A stretch of 64,000 bases of DNA from Bacillota bacterium (GTDB lineage: Bacteria > Bacillota > Clostridia > Lachnospirales > Lachnospiraceae). The stretch covers positions 1-64,000 of the forward strand of contig JAEZLZ010000125.1 of assembly GCA_023415055.1 (NCBI GenBank), read 5' to 3'. Below, in pieces: positions 25,027 to 32,983 of the stretch; the stretch's first letter is position 1, and each line of letters starts with the position of its first letter. The position numbers were made by a program, and so were the translations under genes. A model generated the notes under the pieces. It worked only from the letters and a program-made list of their open reading frames with translations, ran no database searches and was not told the DNA's origin.

Positions 25027-26175
25027 ATGAAGAAAAGATTGAATATTTTATTTTTTAGTATATGCTTTCTAGGGGCGATACTGGCAGAGGCATATTTTCT
25101 ACAGGCGGGAGCGGAGAAGCTGTTCAGCGTAATTGCCATTGGAATCGTGGTATTGATCACCGGATATCTGCTTATGGATTCTATAAGAAGTAAGCTCATG
25201 GATAGTGGAAGAGGGATCAAGAATTATCTGGATCAGATGTATCGTGAAGATTCAGAACGCTTTATAGAGAATATGGAGGAGCTTAAGAATCTACAAAAAG
25301 CAACCTACACTGCTACGAAGAAGAATAGCGTAATGCTTTCACATCAATTCGAGGAGCTGCTTGATAGAGTTGAGACTCTGGAGAACAATAATACTAAATC
25401 ATTGCAGAAGCTTTTGGAACTACAAAAGAAAGCACTGGAAGGTCAGAAGAATGCCCTGAATCTTGAGATAAATTATAATAAAGAAAATACAAAGCTTATC
25501 ATAAAAGCTTTGAAGGAAGCAGGAAATCAGGAGGAGACAAAAGAACTCCTTAATAAGCTTCTGGAACAGTTGGAGAAGGGCACGGCGGTACTGCAAAACG
25601 AGCTTCAGAACATCAGCATTACCATTCAAGGGCCGTTAACCAATAACCTGTATTCTGAGCATGAATGGGAACTCGGTACTGAAACAAGGGTGGAGAACTT
25701 GACGGAGACCGGATGGGACATTGATGCGGAGATTGAAGTTGAGGACAGCAGTACCAGCTGGATGGATAGTTCTGACGATACCACAGAGAAGGAAGCAGTA
25801 GAGATTGAATGGGAAGCGGAACAGCAGGACGAGATAACCCAGGCTCAGGAAGAGACTTTAGAATGGAAAGGCGATGTTGATCTTGAACTGAACAACTTGA
25901 TTAGCAGTTGGGAAAACGAACCTACCATAGAAATAGCCCCGGAAATCACCGCTGCGATTGATACGGAGCAGGTGCCCGAGGCTATGGAAGTATCAAGTAT
26001 TGAGGTCAATGTAGAGCCGGTTGAAACTGAGGATACGGCTGCATTAAAGATTGACGAGGAAGGAAATGAAATTGGAGAAGAGATAACACCTGAGTTCAAG
26101 CCTATTTATGATGATCCCAATAAGGCCTTATCCGCAGATGAAATCGCAGCATTGTTTGCTTCCTTCGGTCAGTAA
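25027..26175 (+). CDS. Unknown membrane-anchored, coiled-coil, acidic protein with FliM-like tail
   Basis: I do not recognise this 382-residue protein. It has two N-terminal membrane segments (about 5-24, ILFFSICFLGAILAEAYFL, and 31-50) separated by a short loop. A long cytoplasmic coiled coil follows (about 65-200, rich in KLLELQKKALEGQKNA-type heptads). Next is a strongly acidic region with Trp-Glu pairs (about 210-360). The last residues read LSADEIAALFASFGQ, similar to the LSQDEIDALL motif at FliM/FliN N-termini. The start ATG 25027 is chosen as the first Met before the hydrophobic segment; the ribosome site is weak. Its stop abuts the stop of the convergent carboxypeptidase gene with no gap. 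Confidence 0.75.
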   Translation: MKKRLNILFFSICFLGAILAEAYFLQAGAEKLFSVIAIGIVVLITGYLLMDSIRSKLMDSGRGIKNYLDQMYREDSERFIENMEELKNLQKATYTATKKNSVMLSHQFEELLDRVETLENNNTKSLQKLLELQKKALEGQKNALNLEINYNKENTKLIIKALKEAGNQEETKELLNKLLEQLEKGTAVLQNELQNISITIQGPLTNNLYSEHEWELGTETRVENLTETGWDIDAEIEVEDSSTSWMDSSDDTTEKEAVEIEWEAEQQDEITQAQEETLEWKGDVDLELNNLISSWENEPTIEIAPEITAAIDTEQVPEAMEVSSIEVNVEPVETEDTAALKIDEEGNEIGEEITPEFKPIYDDPNKALSADEIAALFASFGQ

Positions 26176-27588
26176 TTACAGATTCGAAAAGTCGTCATCC
26201 TTATAAGACTTACGCCTTGCTCGCTTTTTATAATAAGCATTTCTTCTTCTTAAGCGAGGTGCTTCAACAAGTACAAAATATAATATAATAATTAGTACAA
26301 ATAATCCTATAATACTACCCAGAATGATTGGACGAAGGTTGGTATCCTCCTTCTCTTTCGAGGATGGCTCGGGTGCAGAGGTAGGATTATTTTTTTCGGT
26401 TGCAGACTGGATCAGCTGAAGAGATTTGGTATTGTTATATAAGATATCCGCACCGCCTACATATTTACCGTTATAGGTATAGGATATCTTACCGACCACA
26501 GTGTTGTTCTGTGGAGTGGTCGTCTGTTCCTTGGCAGAATAGAAGGTGACTTCTTTCTTTGCATCGGAAAAGGAGGCACTGTTGGGTAAAACCAGATATC
26601 CCTTATCATCGGTTATGACCGGTGATGAGCCTTCACTTAACAAAGGATTATAGAGGGTGAACATCGGCGATTCTGCTAAGCCCTGTGAGGATTTGACATC
26701 AGCGATCGGGTAGATTGAGAAATTGTCAAAGGCATAATCAAATAATTTCTGGGTATCCGTATATTGATGTTCACTGGTATCGTCCTTCATAATGATACAG
26801 ATCAATTCCAGATCACCTCGTTTGGCAACAGAGACTAAGGTAAACTTAGAATTACTGGTATAGCCTGTCTTACCTCCGATACAATCTTCATAATGGTAAT
26901 CCTGATTCAATACAAATTTGTGATGATTACGAAGATATCTGGTCTCCGGCTGGATGTTTGTCGGTGGAATCTGATAGGTTCTGGACGAGAAGATCTTATG
27001 GAAGGTCTCATTTTTCATCGCCTCTCTGGTAATCAAAGCCATGTCATAACAGGAGGTATAATGATTTTCATCATGTAAACCATGAGGATTCACGAAATTC
27101 GTATTTTTGCAGCCGAGGCTTTTCGCGCGCTCTGTCATCATCTTAGCAAAATTCTCTGCACTTCCCCCAACATGCTCAGCGACTGCATAGGACACCTCAT
27201 TTGCTGATTCCAGAAGGATAGCATACAGACATTGCTGCATGGTAAGCTGCTCTCCGACATCGATACCGATACGGCTGCTGTCCAGATCCACATCAAAGAT
27301 TGCTTTCTTTGAGAAGGTCACTATTTCGCCAAGATTGGAATTTTCAATAGCTAGTAAAGAAGTCATTATCTTGGTGATACTGGCAGGATAATGAACCTCA
27401 TTGATATTTTTCTCATATAGAATAAGGCCGGTCGAGGCTTCCATGACAATAGCTGATTCCGAAAACACATTCGGCCCGTCGGGCCAGGAATCGCTGTCAG
27501 TAGTAGTTGCTTTGGCAGTTGCAGCCGGATAGATGGATGATAGGAATATAAGAATGAAGCTTAAGTAAGCAATGATATGTCGTTTCAT
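26176..27588 (-). CDS. D-alanyl-D-alanine carboxypeptidase (PBP5/DacF family)
   Basis: This is a serine-type carboxypeptidase that trims peptidoglycan pentapeptides. The 470-residue precursor has an N-terminal signal peptide (IAYLSFILIFLSSIYPAATA). The active-site triad is complete: SITK (in YPASITKIMTSLLAIE), SANE and KTG in IGGKTGYTSNSKFT. A beta-rich C-terminal domain follows. A membrane segment near the C-terminus (PIILGSIIGLFVLIIILYFVL) with a very basic tail then replaces the usual amphipathic anchor helix. ATG 27588 is preceded on this strand by CCAGGAGGTTTTA, part of a tandem duplication. It converges with the gene before it. Confidence 0.93.
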   Translation of the reverse strand: MKRHIIAYLSFILIFLSSIYPAATAKATTTDSDSWPDGPNVFSESAIVMEASTGLILYEKNINEVHYPASITKIMTSLLAIENSNLGEIVTFSKKAIFDVDLDSSRIGIDVGEQLTMQQCLYAILLESANEVSYAVAEHVGGSAENFAKMMTERAKSLGCKNTNFVNPHGLHDENHYTSCYDMALITREAMKNETFHKIFSSRTYQIPPTNIQPETRYLRNHHKFVLNQDYHYEDCIGGKTGYTSNSKFTLVSVAKRGDLELICIIMKDDTSEHQYTDTQKLFDYAFDNFSIYPIADVKSSQGLAESPMFTLYNPLLSEGSSPVITDDKGYLVLPNSASFSDAKKEVTFYSAKEQTTTPQNNTVVGKISYTYNGKYVGGADILYNNTKSLQLIQSATEKNNPTSAPEPSSKEKEDTNLRPIILGSIIGLFVLIIILYFVLVEAPRLRRRNAYYKKRARRKSYKDDDFSNL

Positions 27589-27621
27589 AAAACCTCCTGG
27601 TAAAACCTCCTGGTAAAACCT
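27588..27621 (-). repeat. Tandem 13-bp repeat containing the dacF-like gene ribosome site
   Basis: TAAAACCTCCTGG occurs twice in tandem (27588-27600, 27601-27613), followed by a partial third TAAAACCT. On the minus strand each full unit supplies an AGGAGG. The copy nearest the start is properly spaced; the second is 13 bases further upstream. Confidence 0.8.
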
Positions 27622-27980
27622 ATAGCGTGGTTCCGATAATTAATTTGGAGCCGTTACAATCGATACAATTGTACTATAAGGGATGTTCGATTGTAAACAT
27701 AAAAAAGGAAAACAAATGTGAATTTTATCTTACGAAATTAGTCCACTCCCGCGGCATTGGCTTTTCATTTAATTTACATTGACTACAGTATACTATATAG
27801 CATTGGAAAATAAAATGCTTTTTAACCATAGAAAGGAAAATTGATTCGGGACGATGAATTGACGAACGCACGGATAGAAATTATAATAGGAACAATGAGT
27901 ATGCTTTTGCTTAACTAGAAGTCCAAAAACCCTTTTCTGCATTAGGGGTTGGGGTACACTATGATATATTGGAGGTAGCT

Positions 27981-28619
27981 ATGAGATTAAGAAATATCAG
28001 AGGTTCAAGAGAAATTGTTGAAGCCAATGACTATGTGATTCAAGAACCGGAAAAACAGAAGGGGAAATGGAAGAGTATCTTCGGTAACGATAACCCATTG
28101 CATGTTGAGATTGGTATGGGAAAGGGCAAATTCATCATTGAGCTTGCAACAAGAAACCCGCAGATTAATTATATCGGTATTGAGAAATATTCCAGCGTAC
28201 TGTTACGTGCACTGGAGAAGAGAAATGAAACTGAGCTTACGAACCTATATCTGCTTCGTTTTGATGCAGAATACCTGAATGATATCTTTGAGCAGGAGGA
28301 GATTGACCGTATCTACCTTAACTTCTCCGATCCTTGGCCCAAAGATCGTCATGCAAAACGCCGATTAACAAGTAAAGAGTTTTTGGCAAAGTATGACAAA
28401 TGCTTGAAGAAAAACGGAGAGGTTATCTTCAAGACAGACAACCGCCCGTTGTTTGATTTCTCCGTTGAGGAGGCAGGTATCGCGGGATGGAAGCTTAAGG
28501 AGGTAACCTACGACCTGCATCATAGCGAATATATGGAGGGCAATGTCATGACCGAATATGAGGAGCGTTTCTCTGCTCAGGGTAATCCGATTCATCGACT
28601 GGTCGCTTATCGTGAATAA
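27981..28619 (+). CDS. trmB: tRNA (guanine46-N7)-methyltransferase TrmB
   Basis: TrmB methylates G46 in the tRNA variable loop, using SAM. The 212-residue product has the SAM-binding motif HVEIGMGKGKFIIELA (about 37-52), YIGIEKYSSVLLRALEK and the catalytic/recognition motif LNFSDPWPKDRHAKRRLTSK (about 112-131), followed by FKTDNRPLFDFS. Length is normal. The start ATG 27981 is behind TTGGAGGTAG; the TTG at 27969 lies within that site. The roughly 390 bases upstream hold only the dacF leader and AT-rich DNA, with no other gene. Confidence 0.96.
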   Translation: MRLRNIRGSREIVEANDYVIQEPEKQKGKWKSIFGNDNPLHVEIGMGKGKFIIELATRNPQINYIGIEKYSSVLLRALEKRNETELTNLYLLRFDAEYLNDIFEQEEIDRIYLNFSDPWPKDRHAKRRLTSKEFLAKYDKCLKKNGEVIFKTDNRPLFDFSVEEAGIAGWKLKEVTYDLHHSEYMEGNVMTEYEERFSAQGNPIHRLVAYRE

Positions 28620-28691
28620 ATGATTCGTATAACAGGGACTAATTCGCCTGCTCCGTCATAAAATGATAAAAAGAGTAGGTCGGGTGTCTCA

Positions 28692-28835
28692 ATGAAAAGT
28701 AATTGGAAATCACAGATTGCAAAGGCGACCGGTACCAACCCCAAATTTGACCGCAAGGTTTTGAAAATGAAAAAGTCCTGGGATGAAGTATCCGGTCTTC
28801 TAAACAGCAGTGTAAAGAAAAAGAAGAAAAAATAG
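28692..28835 (+). CDS. Small basic hypothetical protein (47 residues)
   Basis: A short open frame begins MKSNWKSQIAKATGTNPKFD and ends in six Lys residues. It is strongly basic, with no membrane segment or motif that I recognise. GGTCGGGTGT upstream is a weak ribosome site. It follows trmB by 72 bases and precedes the trxA promoter. The codon use looks like that of neighbours, which supports a real gene, but size makes this uncertain. An RNA- or ribosome-associated role would be a guess. Confidence 0.45.
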   Translation: MKSNWKSQIAKATGTNPKFDRKVLKMKKSWDEVSGLLNSSVKKKKKK

Positions 28836-28868
28836 TCTTAATTTTAACACTTGTCTTTTTTTACATGC

Positions 28869-28877
28869 TGATATAAT
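28869..28877 (+). promoter_or_regulatory. Extended -10 promoter for trxA
   Basis: TGATATAAT lies about 110 bases before trxA and just after the 47-codon ORF, giving thioredoxin its own promoter with a longish leader. Confidence 0.5.
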
Positions 28878-28990
28878 ATTAGTTTGTAATCACATAAAAA
28901 AAGTAATAATTGAGATACTAATCAACAATAGGATAAATTCTTGGGCTGAGACGTTATAAATCGGCTCAGGATGAGAATGGAGGAAATCGA

Positions 28991-29308
28991 ATGGCATTAC
29001 AATTTACGGATGTAAATTTTCAAAAAGAAGTTTTGGAATCAAACATACCTGTATTAGTTGACTTTTATGCAGACTGGTGCGGACCTTGCAAAATGATTGC
29101 TCCTATCGTAGCGGAGCTTGCAACAGAATATGAAGGTGCCTTCAAAATTGGTAAACTGAATGTTGACCAGGAACAGGACACTGCTGAGAAGTACCGGGTA
29201 ATGTCGATCCCGACCTTGCTCATCATTAAGAACGGGGAAGTAGTCGACAAAGTGGTAGGACTTGTGTCCAAGCAGGTACTTCAGGAAAAGCTGGATGCTC
29301 ATAAATAA
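28991..29308 (+). CDS. trxA: Thioredoxin
   Basis: This is a 105-residue thiol-disulfide reductase. The active site is WCGPCK in VDFYADWCGPCKMIAPIV (about residues 28-33), and the cis-Pro loop is in YRVMSIPTLLIIKNG. Size and fold landmarks are standard, with no signal peptide, so it is cytoplasmic. ATG 28991 follows AATGGAGGAAAT. It appears monocistronic, and no thioredoxin reductase is nearby. Confidence 0.96.
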   Translation: MALQFTDVNFQKEVLESNIPVLVDFYADWCGPCKMIAPIVAELATEYEGAFKIGKLNVDQEQDTAEKYRVMSIPTLLIIKNGEVVDKVVGLVSKQVLQEKLDAHK

Positions 29309-29393
29309 TTCGTTACGGAATGAACAAGACTATCTCAAGTGAGTGCTTTCGAATCAACTGAAATGGCAGTATATGTCAGATAAGGGCTTAATA

Positions 29394-29430
29394 GGGGGGA
29401 AAAGCCTGTAAAATCAAGGATTTTCTCCCC
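29394..29430 (+). terminator. Hairpin downstream of trxA
   Basis: GGGGGGAAAA pairs with TTTTCTCCCC (one G-T pair) around a 17-nt loop. There is no T-run directly after the stem, so it could be a weak terminator or a message-stabilising stem. Confidence 0.5.
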
Positions 29431-29488
29431 TAACTTATGGACTAAAAAAAATAAATTATCAATTTTTTTAAAAAAATTAAAAAAACAC

Positions 29489-29517
29489 TTGCAATTTGTT
29501 TCAAGATTATATATAAT
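29489..29517 (+). promoter_or_regulatory. Promoter for tRNA-Lys
   Basis: TTGCAA, a 17-base spacer and TATAAT lie 44 bases before the tRNA. A 9-bp inverted repeat (TTTTGCGTT/AACGCAAAA, 29521-29552) lies between promoter and tRNA. Confidence 0.75.
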
Positions 29518-29560
29518 AATTTTTGCGTTCGGGAATTACGAAAAACGCAAAAACGGATAA

Positions 29561-29633
29561 GCGCTTCTAGCTCAGTTGGTAGAGCACCTGACTCTTAATC
29601 AGGGTGTCCAGGGTTCGAGCCCCTGGAGGCGCA
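29561..29633 (+). tRNA. tRNA-Lys (anticodon CTT)
   Basis: This is a 73-nt cloverleaf with acceptor GCGCTTC/GAGGCGC and discriminator A, anticodon arm CTGA-CTCTTAA-TCAG with anticodon CTT, and T arm CCAGG-GTTCGAG-CCCTGG (within the usual register). CCA is not encoded. From the anticodon loop onward (29592) this gene is part of a 435-bp direct repeat whose second copy starts at 31952. Confidence 0.95.
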
Positions 29634-30026
29634 CTTACAAAGTATCAATTTTGAAGACTTAGGAGCTTCGGGGTTGGTGCTTTTTTTGCGTGATAAAAAC
29701 TGAGACCTGCACAGAAAGACGGTTAGACACACGACACGAGCTTGCTCGTAAGGCGGGTGTTTAGCCGTCTTTCGTATAGGCGAAGCCTACGCGACCGAGA
29801 GGCCGCACTTTGGCCTCGAGGTGGCGGTGCAGGTCGTAGTATATTGGGGAGCAGCTGCTTGCGGAAAACCTGGGTAAGTTATGTTTTATACTGGAGATCA
29901 TGTTCGCTAGGTATGAATTATTTGTAGTAATGAGTGTCTTTATAGATGAAGATTAAAAAATCTATGAGATATACTTTATGGATTTGAGTGGAAGCCAGTG
30001 GAATAGAAAGGTGCTAGGTGGCAGAT
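29592..30026 (+). repeat. 435-bp direct repeat, copy 1 (tRNA 3' part plus structured RNA)
   Basis: It matches 31952-32386 at a constant offset of 2,360 bases. The first 240 bases differ at only about five positions. Divergence rises after about 29870 but colinearity returns at GAATAGAAAGGTG. The repeat begins exactly in the tRNA anticodon loop (CTCTTAATC), the usual crossover point for tRNA-targeting tyrosine recombinases. Confidence 0.9.
29704..29835 (+). ncRNA. Candidate structured RNA, copy 1
   Basis: The 132-nt segment is closed by a perfect 9-bp stem GACCTGCAC/GTGCAGGTC. Inside are a 17-bp stem (29714-29730 with 29757-29773, two wobble pairs) capped by ACGAG-CTTG-CTCGT, a hairpin TAGGC-GAA-GCCTA (29777-29789), and a stem ACC-GA-GAGGCC / GGCCTC-GA-GGT with a tandem G-A internal loop (29794-29822). 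Together they form a multi-branched junction. The second copy has three substitutions: two lie in loops and one breaks a pair. I match it to no family I know. It may be transcribed from the tRNA-Lys promoter by readthrough past a weak T-run at about 29681. Confidence 0.55.
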
Positions 30027-30387
30027 GTTTGGACACCCGATGGACCCCACGAAATAATAAGAAATGCTATGAGAGAATCAGAACGGGTTTCTTTTTTTTT
30101 GCGTGTTTATATTATTTCGTCAAACTTATTTGTAATATATTGAATACTGTAATATAATAATAGTTATTCAAGTATTAAGATAGAAGTTTTATATAAGACC
30201 ATTCAATTGCACTAAATTACGCGCGGCGAGGTGTCTATCTGCGTGCTGTATCATCCGGGAGTACTTCAGGTAAAAGGAGTACTCCAATCTATTGATTTGG
30301 CTGCACTCGGTGATGTGATAAAATCTGAAACACTGTGCTTGGGAGAAAAAATAAGCAATTCAAATATTTGTATCAAGGGAGAATCGT

Positions 30388-31539
30388 ATGAGTAAGGTAA
30401 TTATACAGGAATGTAAAAACTATGAACTCGAAACCCTTATTGAAAAAATCAATACTGCAGTAGAAATACTCGGTGGATGGGATAAATTTGTTAAGCCACA
30501 GGATAATGTGCTTTTGAAGGTGAATCTGATTGGGCCCAAGCCTTCCAATTCGGCGGCGGTAACTCATGCCGAATTTGTCAGAGCGATGGTAAGGATATTG
30601 AAGGGACGAAACTGCAATGTCTGGATTGGAGACAGCTCAGGAGGAGCTATCGCAGGAGTAGCGCCTACTGCACAGGGCTTCAGAGTCGCGGGATACGAGA
30701 AGGTGGCACAGGAAGAAGGAGCGGAGATCAAGAATTTTGATCGCGAGGGTGTGGTGGCAGTCAAACCGGAAAGCCGGTGTGAAGAAACGATGTATATTGC
30801 AAAGCCAATGTTCGATGCTGATGTGGTTATAAATTTGCCTAAATTGAAAACACACTCGGCACAGATTTTTTCCGGAGCTGTAAAAAATGTATTCGGATGC
30901 ATACCGGGGCTAAGGAAGGCGAAGTATCACAAAATGGCCCCAGATTCAAGCGATTTTGGGCAGATCATTTGTGATATCCACAAAGCAACTAAAATACGGC
31001 TTCACATCATGGACGGGATTCTGGCAATGCAGGGAGAGGGACCGACAGCAGGTAGCATTTATCAGGCTGATAAAATCCTCATCAGTGAAGATCCATTGGC
31101 ATTGGATGCGGTAGCGGCAAAGATGGTTGGGATGGATGTAGAAGATGTACCGATACTTCAAACAGCGCGCAAACGCAATCTGGGAGAAAGCTGGTTAAAA
31201 AACATTATACTTGCGGGTGATTATGAACAGGTCCCAAGGTTAGGGAGTTTTGAACTTCCCAAACGTTTCAGGGGAGCAAAGAAGCACAATAGTAAAGCCT
31301 TGGTAAAAGTGATTGATTTCTTTGACACACATCCTAAGATTAATCCAAATAAATGCAGGAAATGCAATATGTGTGTGGAAAGCTGCCCGGTGCAAGCCAT
31401 TGACAAGGAATCCAAGCGAATTAATTATGATATTTGCATTGAGTGTATGTGTTGTCATGAGTTATGCATGTTTAAGGCTGTAGAGCTTGTAAACAGCAAT
31501 AAGGTGGCAGGTTTAATATCAGGCTTTTTTAGGAAATAG
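30388..31539 (+). CDS. DUF362 protein with C-terminal 2[4Fe-4S] ferredoxin domain
   Basis: This 383-residue iron-sulfur protein has an N-terminal DUF362 domain (about 1-270), with NVLLKVNLIGPKPSNSAAVTH, VWIGDSSGGAIAGV, ADVVINLPKLKTHSAQIFSGA and ALDAVAAKMVGMD. A ferredoxin module follows with CRKCNMCVESCPVQAI and CIECMCCHELCMF, two CxxCxxCxxxC sets for two 4Fe-4S clusters. The biochemical role of DUF362 is not established; redox activity is inferred from the clusters. ATG 30388 follows AAGGGAGAA. It is the only gene between the two 435-bp repeats. The 360 bases before it contain a GGAGTACT/AGTACTCC hairpin (30259-30286) and no gene. Confidence 0.88.
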   Translation: MSKVIIQECKNYELETLIEKINTAVEILGGWDKFVKPQDNVLLKVNLIGPKPSNSAAVTHAEFVRAMVRILKGRNCNVWIGDSSGGAIAGVAPTAQGFRVAGYEKVAQEEGAEIKNFDREGVVAVKPESRCEETMYIAKPMFDADVVINLPKLKTHSAQIFSGAVKNVFGCIPGLRKAKYHKMAPDSSDFGQIICDIHKATKIRLHIMDGILAMQGEGPTAGSIYQADKILISEDPLALDAVAAKMVGMDVEDVPILQTARKRNLGESWLKNIILAGDYEQVPRLGSFELPKRFRGAKKHNSKALVKVIDFFDTHPKINPNKCRKCNMCVESCPVQAIDKESKRINYDICIECMCCHELCMFKAVELVNSNKVAGLISGFFRK

Positions 31540-31761
31540 GTCATAAATGGCATAACACCAGAGTTCTAATCTAAAGACGAACAGCAAATGTAAATATCTA
31601 AATATGCAGATAGTAATTATCTATTAAAACGTTACAGTTCAGCCGAATTTAAGACTAACGCATACGACTTGCTATCAGCTTTGCTGTCTATAATTCATCA
31701 CGACACAAAATAAGGACTACATGTATGATACAATGCAGTCCTATCATATAACATTAATACA
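31540..31761 (+). other. Intergenic stretch after the DUF362 gene
   Basis: No coding frame of note is seen on either strand. The DNA is AT-rich with only short imperfect repeats (for example TGCTATCAGCTTTGCTGTC). It ends at the terminator at 31762. Confidence 0.5.
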
Positions 31762-31806
31762 ATGACCGCCCAAGTCTAGTAAACCTGGACGGTCATTTTT
31801 TATAAA
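31762..31806 (+). terminator. Terminator downstream of the DUF362 gene
   Basis: ATGACCGCCCA pairs with TGGACGGTCAT (one mismatch) around a 12-nt loop and is followed by TTTTTTA. Confidence 0.75.
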
Positions 31807-31850
31807 ACCATCAGCTATGCCAGCATTAGCCTCTTACATTTCATAAAACA
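31805..31850 (+). mobile_element. Possible decayed IS200-type left end
   Basis: AAACCATCAGCTATGCCAGC and the following TTTCATAAAACAC resemble the left end of the IS200-like element at 37752-37810 (AACCACCAGCTATGCTGGTG, then TTTTCATAAGAAAAC). No transposase remains. The match is short, so this is tentative. Confidence 0.35.
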
Positions 31851-31951
31851 CCAGAATGAACACCCGAATTTGGCACTAGAAAAGATTACGACTTGCCTTT
31901 GGGAGCGACCGCTTCCCAAGGGCATTTTCCTAGAACTAGCGGCTTTAGTTC

Positions 31952-32386
31952 CTCTTAATCAGGGTGTCCAGGGTTCGAGCCCCTGGAGGCGCACTTATAA
32001 AGTATCAATTTTGAAGACATAGGAGCTTCGGGGTTGGTGCTTTTTTTGCGTGATAAAAACTGAGACCTGCACAGAAAGACGGTTAGACACACGACACGAG
32101 CTTGCTCGTAAGGTGGGTGTTTAGCCGTCTTTCGTATAGGCGAAGCCTACGCGACCGAGAGGCCGTACTTTGGCATCGAGGTGGCGGTGCAGGTCGTAAT
32201 ATATTGGGGAGCAGCTACTTGCGGAAAGCTTGGGCATGTTATGTTTTATACTGGAGATCATATTCGCTAGGTTGATCTATTCTTATTAATGAGTACCCTT
32301 AAGGATGAAGAATATAAAAAGCTATTAAATAAACTTAATGGGTTTGATTGGAAGCGAGTGGAATAGAAAGGTGTTTGGTGGCGGAT
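31952..32386 (+). repeat. 435-bp direct repeat, copy 2, with pseudo-tRNA-Lys 3' part
   Basis: Bases 31952-31993 are an unchanged copy of the tRNA-Lys gene from the anticodon loop to the discriminator base. The 5' half is absent, so no functional tRNA can be made. The rest repeats copy 1 with the candidate RNA intact. Just upstream are a TTGGGAGC/GCTTCCCAA stem (31900-31920) and GAACTA/TAGTTC. Confidence 0.9.
32064..32195 (+). ncRNA. Candidate structured RNA, copy 2
   Basis: It has the same 9-bp closing stem, 17-bp inner stem and hairpins as copy 1. Changes relative to copy 1 are C to T at 32114 (loop), C to T at 32166 (loop) and C to A at 32175, which breaks one G-C pair in the last stem. 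A strong 16-bp terminator lies about 200 bases downstream, and no tRNA promoter precedes this copy. Confidence 0.5.
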
Positions 32387-32393
32387 ACAGGAA

Positions 32394-32433
32394 GTAATAA
32401 AGGCAAGGACGAATTATTCCTTGCCTTTATTAC
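32394..32433. terminator. Bidirectional terminator
   Basis: A perfect 16-bp stem runs GTAATAAAGGCAAGGA / TCCTTGCCTTTATTAC with an 8-nt loop; A- and T-rich arms make it work on both strands. It serves the repeat/RNA on the plus strand and the small gene on the minus strand. Confidence 0.85.
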
Positions 32434-32461
32434 TAATGATCTTAAGAATACATAGTAATAT

Positions 32462-32740
32462 TTAGAAGGTTCTTAGTTGGTCGTTTGATTCTTCTTTCAT
32501 TCTTTTTTCAAGTTCACTTGAATACTTTTCTTTAGATTTTTCAACAAGATTATCAGTTTCTTTAGAATTATAAGTAGAAGGATCGGTTTCTAAAGCTTTT
32601 TCAATTGATTCAAGACGAGCATGTAATTCAGCACCCTTTGTTGCAACGTTTGATAATTCTTTTACAAAACTACCTTCTTCTTTTAATATTTTTGATAATT
32701 CTTGAGATAAGTCATTAGATGTATTTTTACTATTAGACAT
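32462..32740 (-). CDS. Small hydrophilic coiled-coil protein, unknown
   Basis: This 92-residue protein is unrecognised. It is almost wholly helical and charged, with heptad-like runs LSQELSKILKEEG, LHARLESIEKAL and SKEKYSSELEKRMKEE, and there is no membrane segment. On this strand GAAAGGTTGATAT precedes the ATG. It lies alone between a terminator and the divergent ABC transporter. The AT-rich 243 bases upstream are shared with that operon, and I see no reliable promoter there. Confidence 0.65.
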   Translation of the reverse strand: MSNSKNTSNDLSQELSKILKEEGSFVKELSNVATKGAELHARLESIEKALETDPSTYNSKETDNLVEKSKEKYSSELEKRMKEESNDQLRTF

Positions 32741-32983
32741 AATATATCAACCTTTCTATTTTTTTTTAGTATGTAGTATTATAGATCATAATATTCTAAA
32801 AAAATAAATCATATTTGTAGATTTCATAAAGATTGTATGATTTTATAGGTATCAATATTAATATATTTCCACAGCATTTTTTCGTCTCTTTTTAATATCC
32901 AAATATTGCAAATCCATCCTCAAAAGGATTATAATATACCAATAATTAACATACATCAACATTCAGAATTATTGGAGGTAATC

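Noticed and set aside
29521..29552. Inverted repeat TTTTGCGTT/AACGCAAAA as terminator of trxA
   Set aside because: It lies between the tRNA-Lys promoter and the tRNA, where a terminator would silence the tRNA. A processing stem of the precursor is more likely.
29742..29927. 61-codon open frame within the tRNA-Lys repeat
   Set aside because: The same bases form the candidate RNA stems, there is no ribosome site, and the second copy does not preserve the frame over its length.
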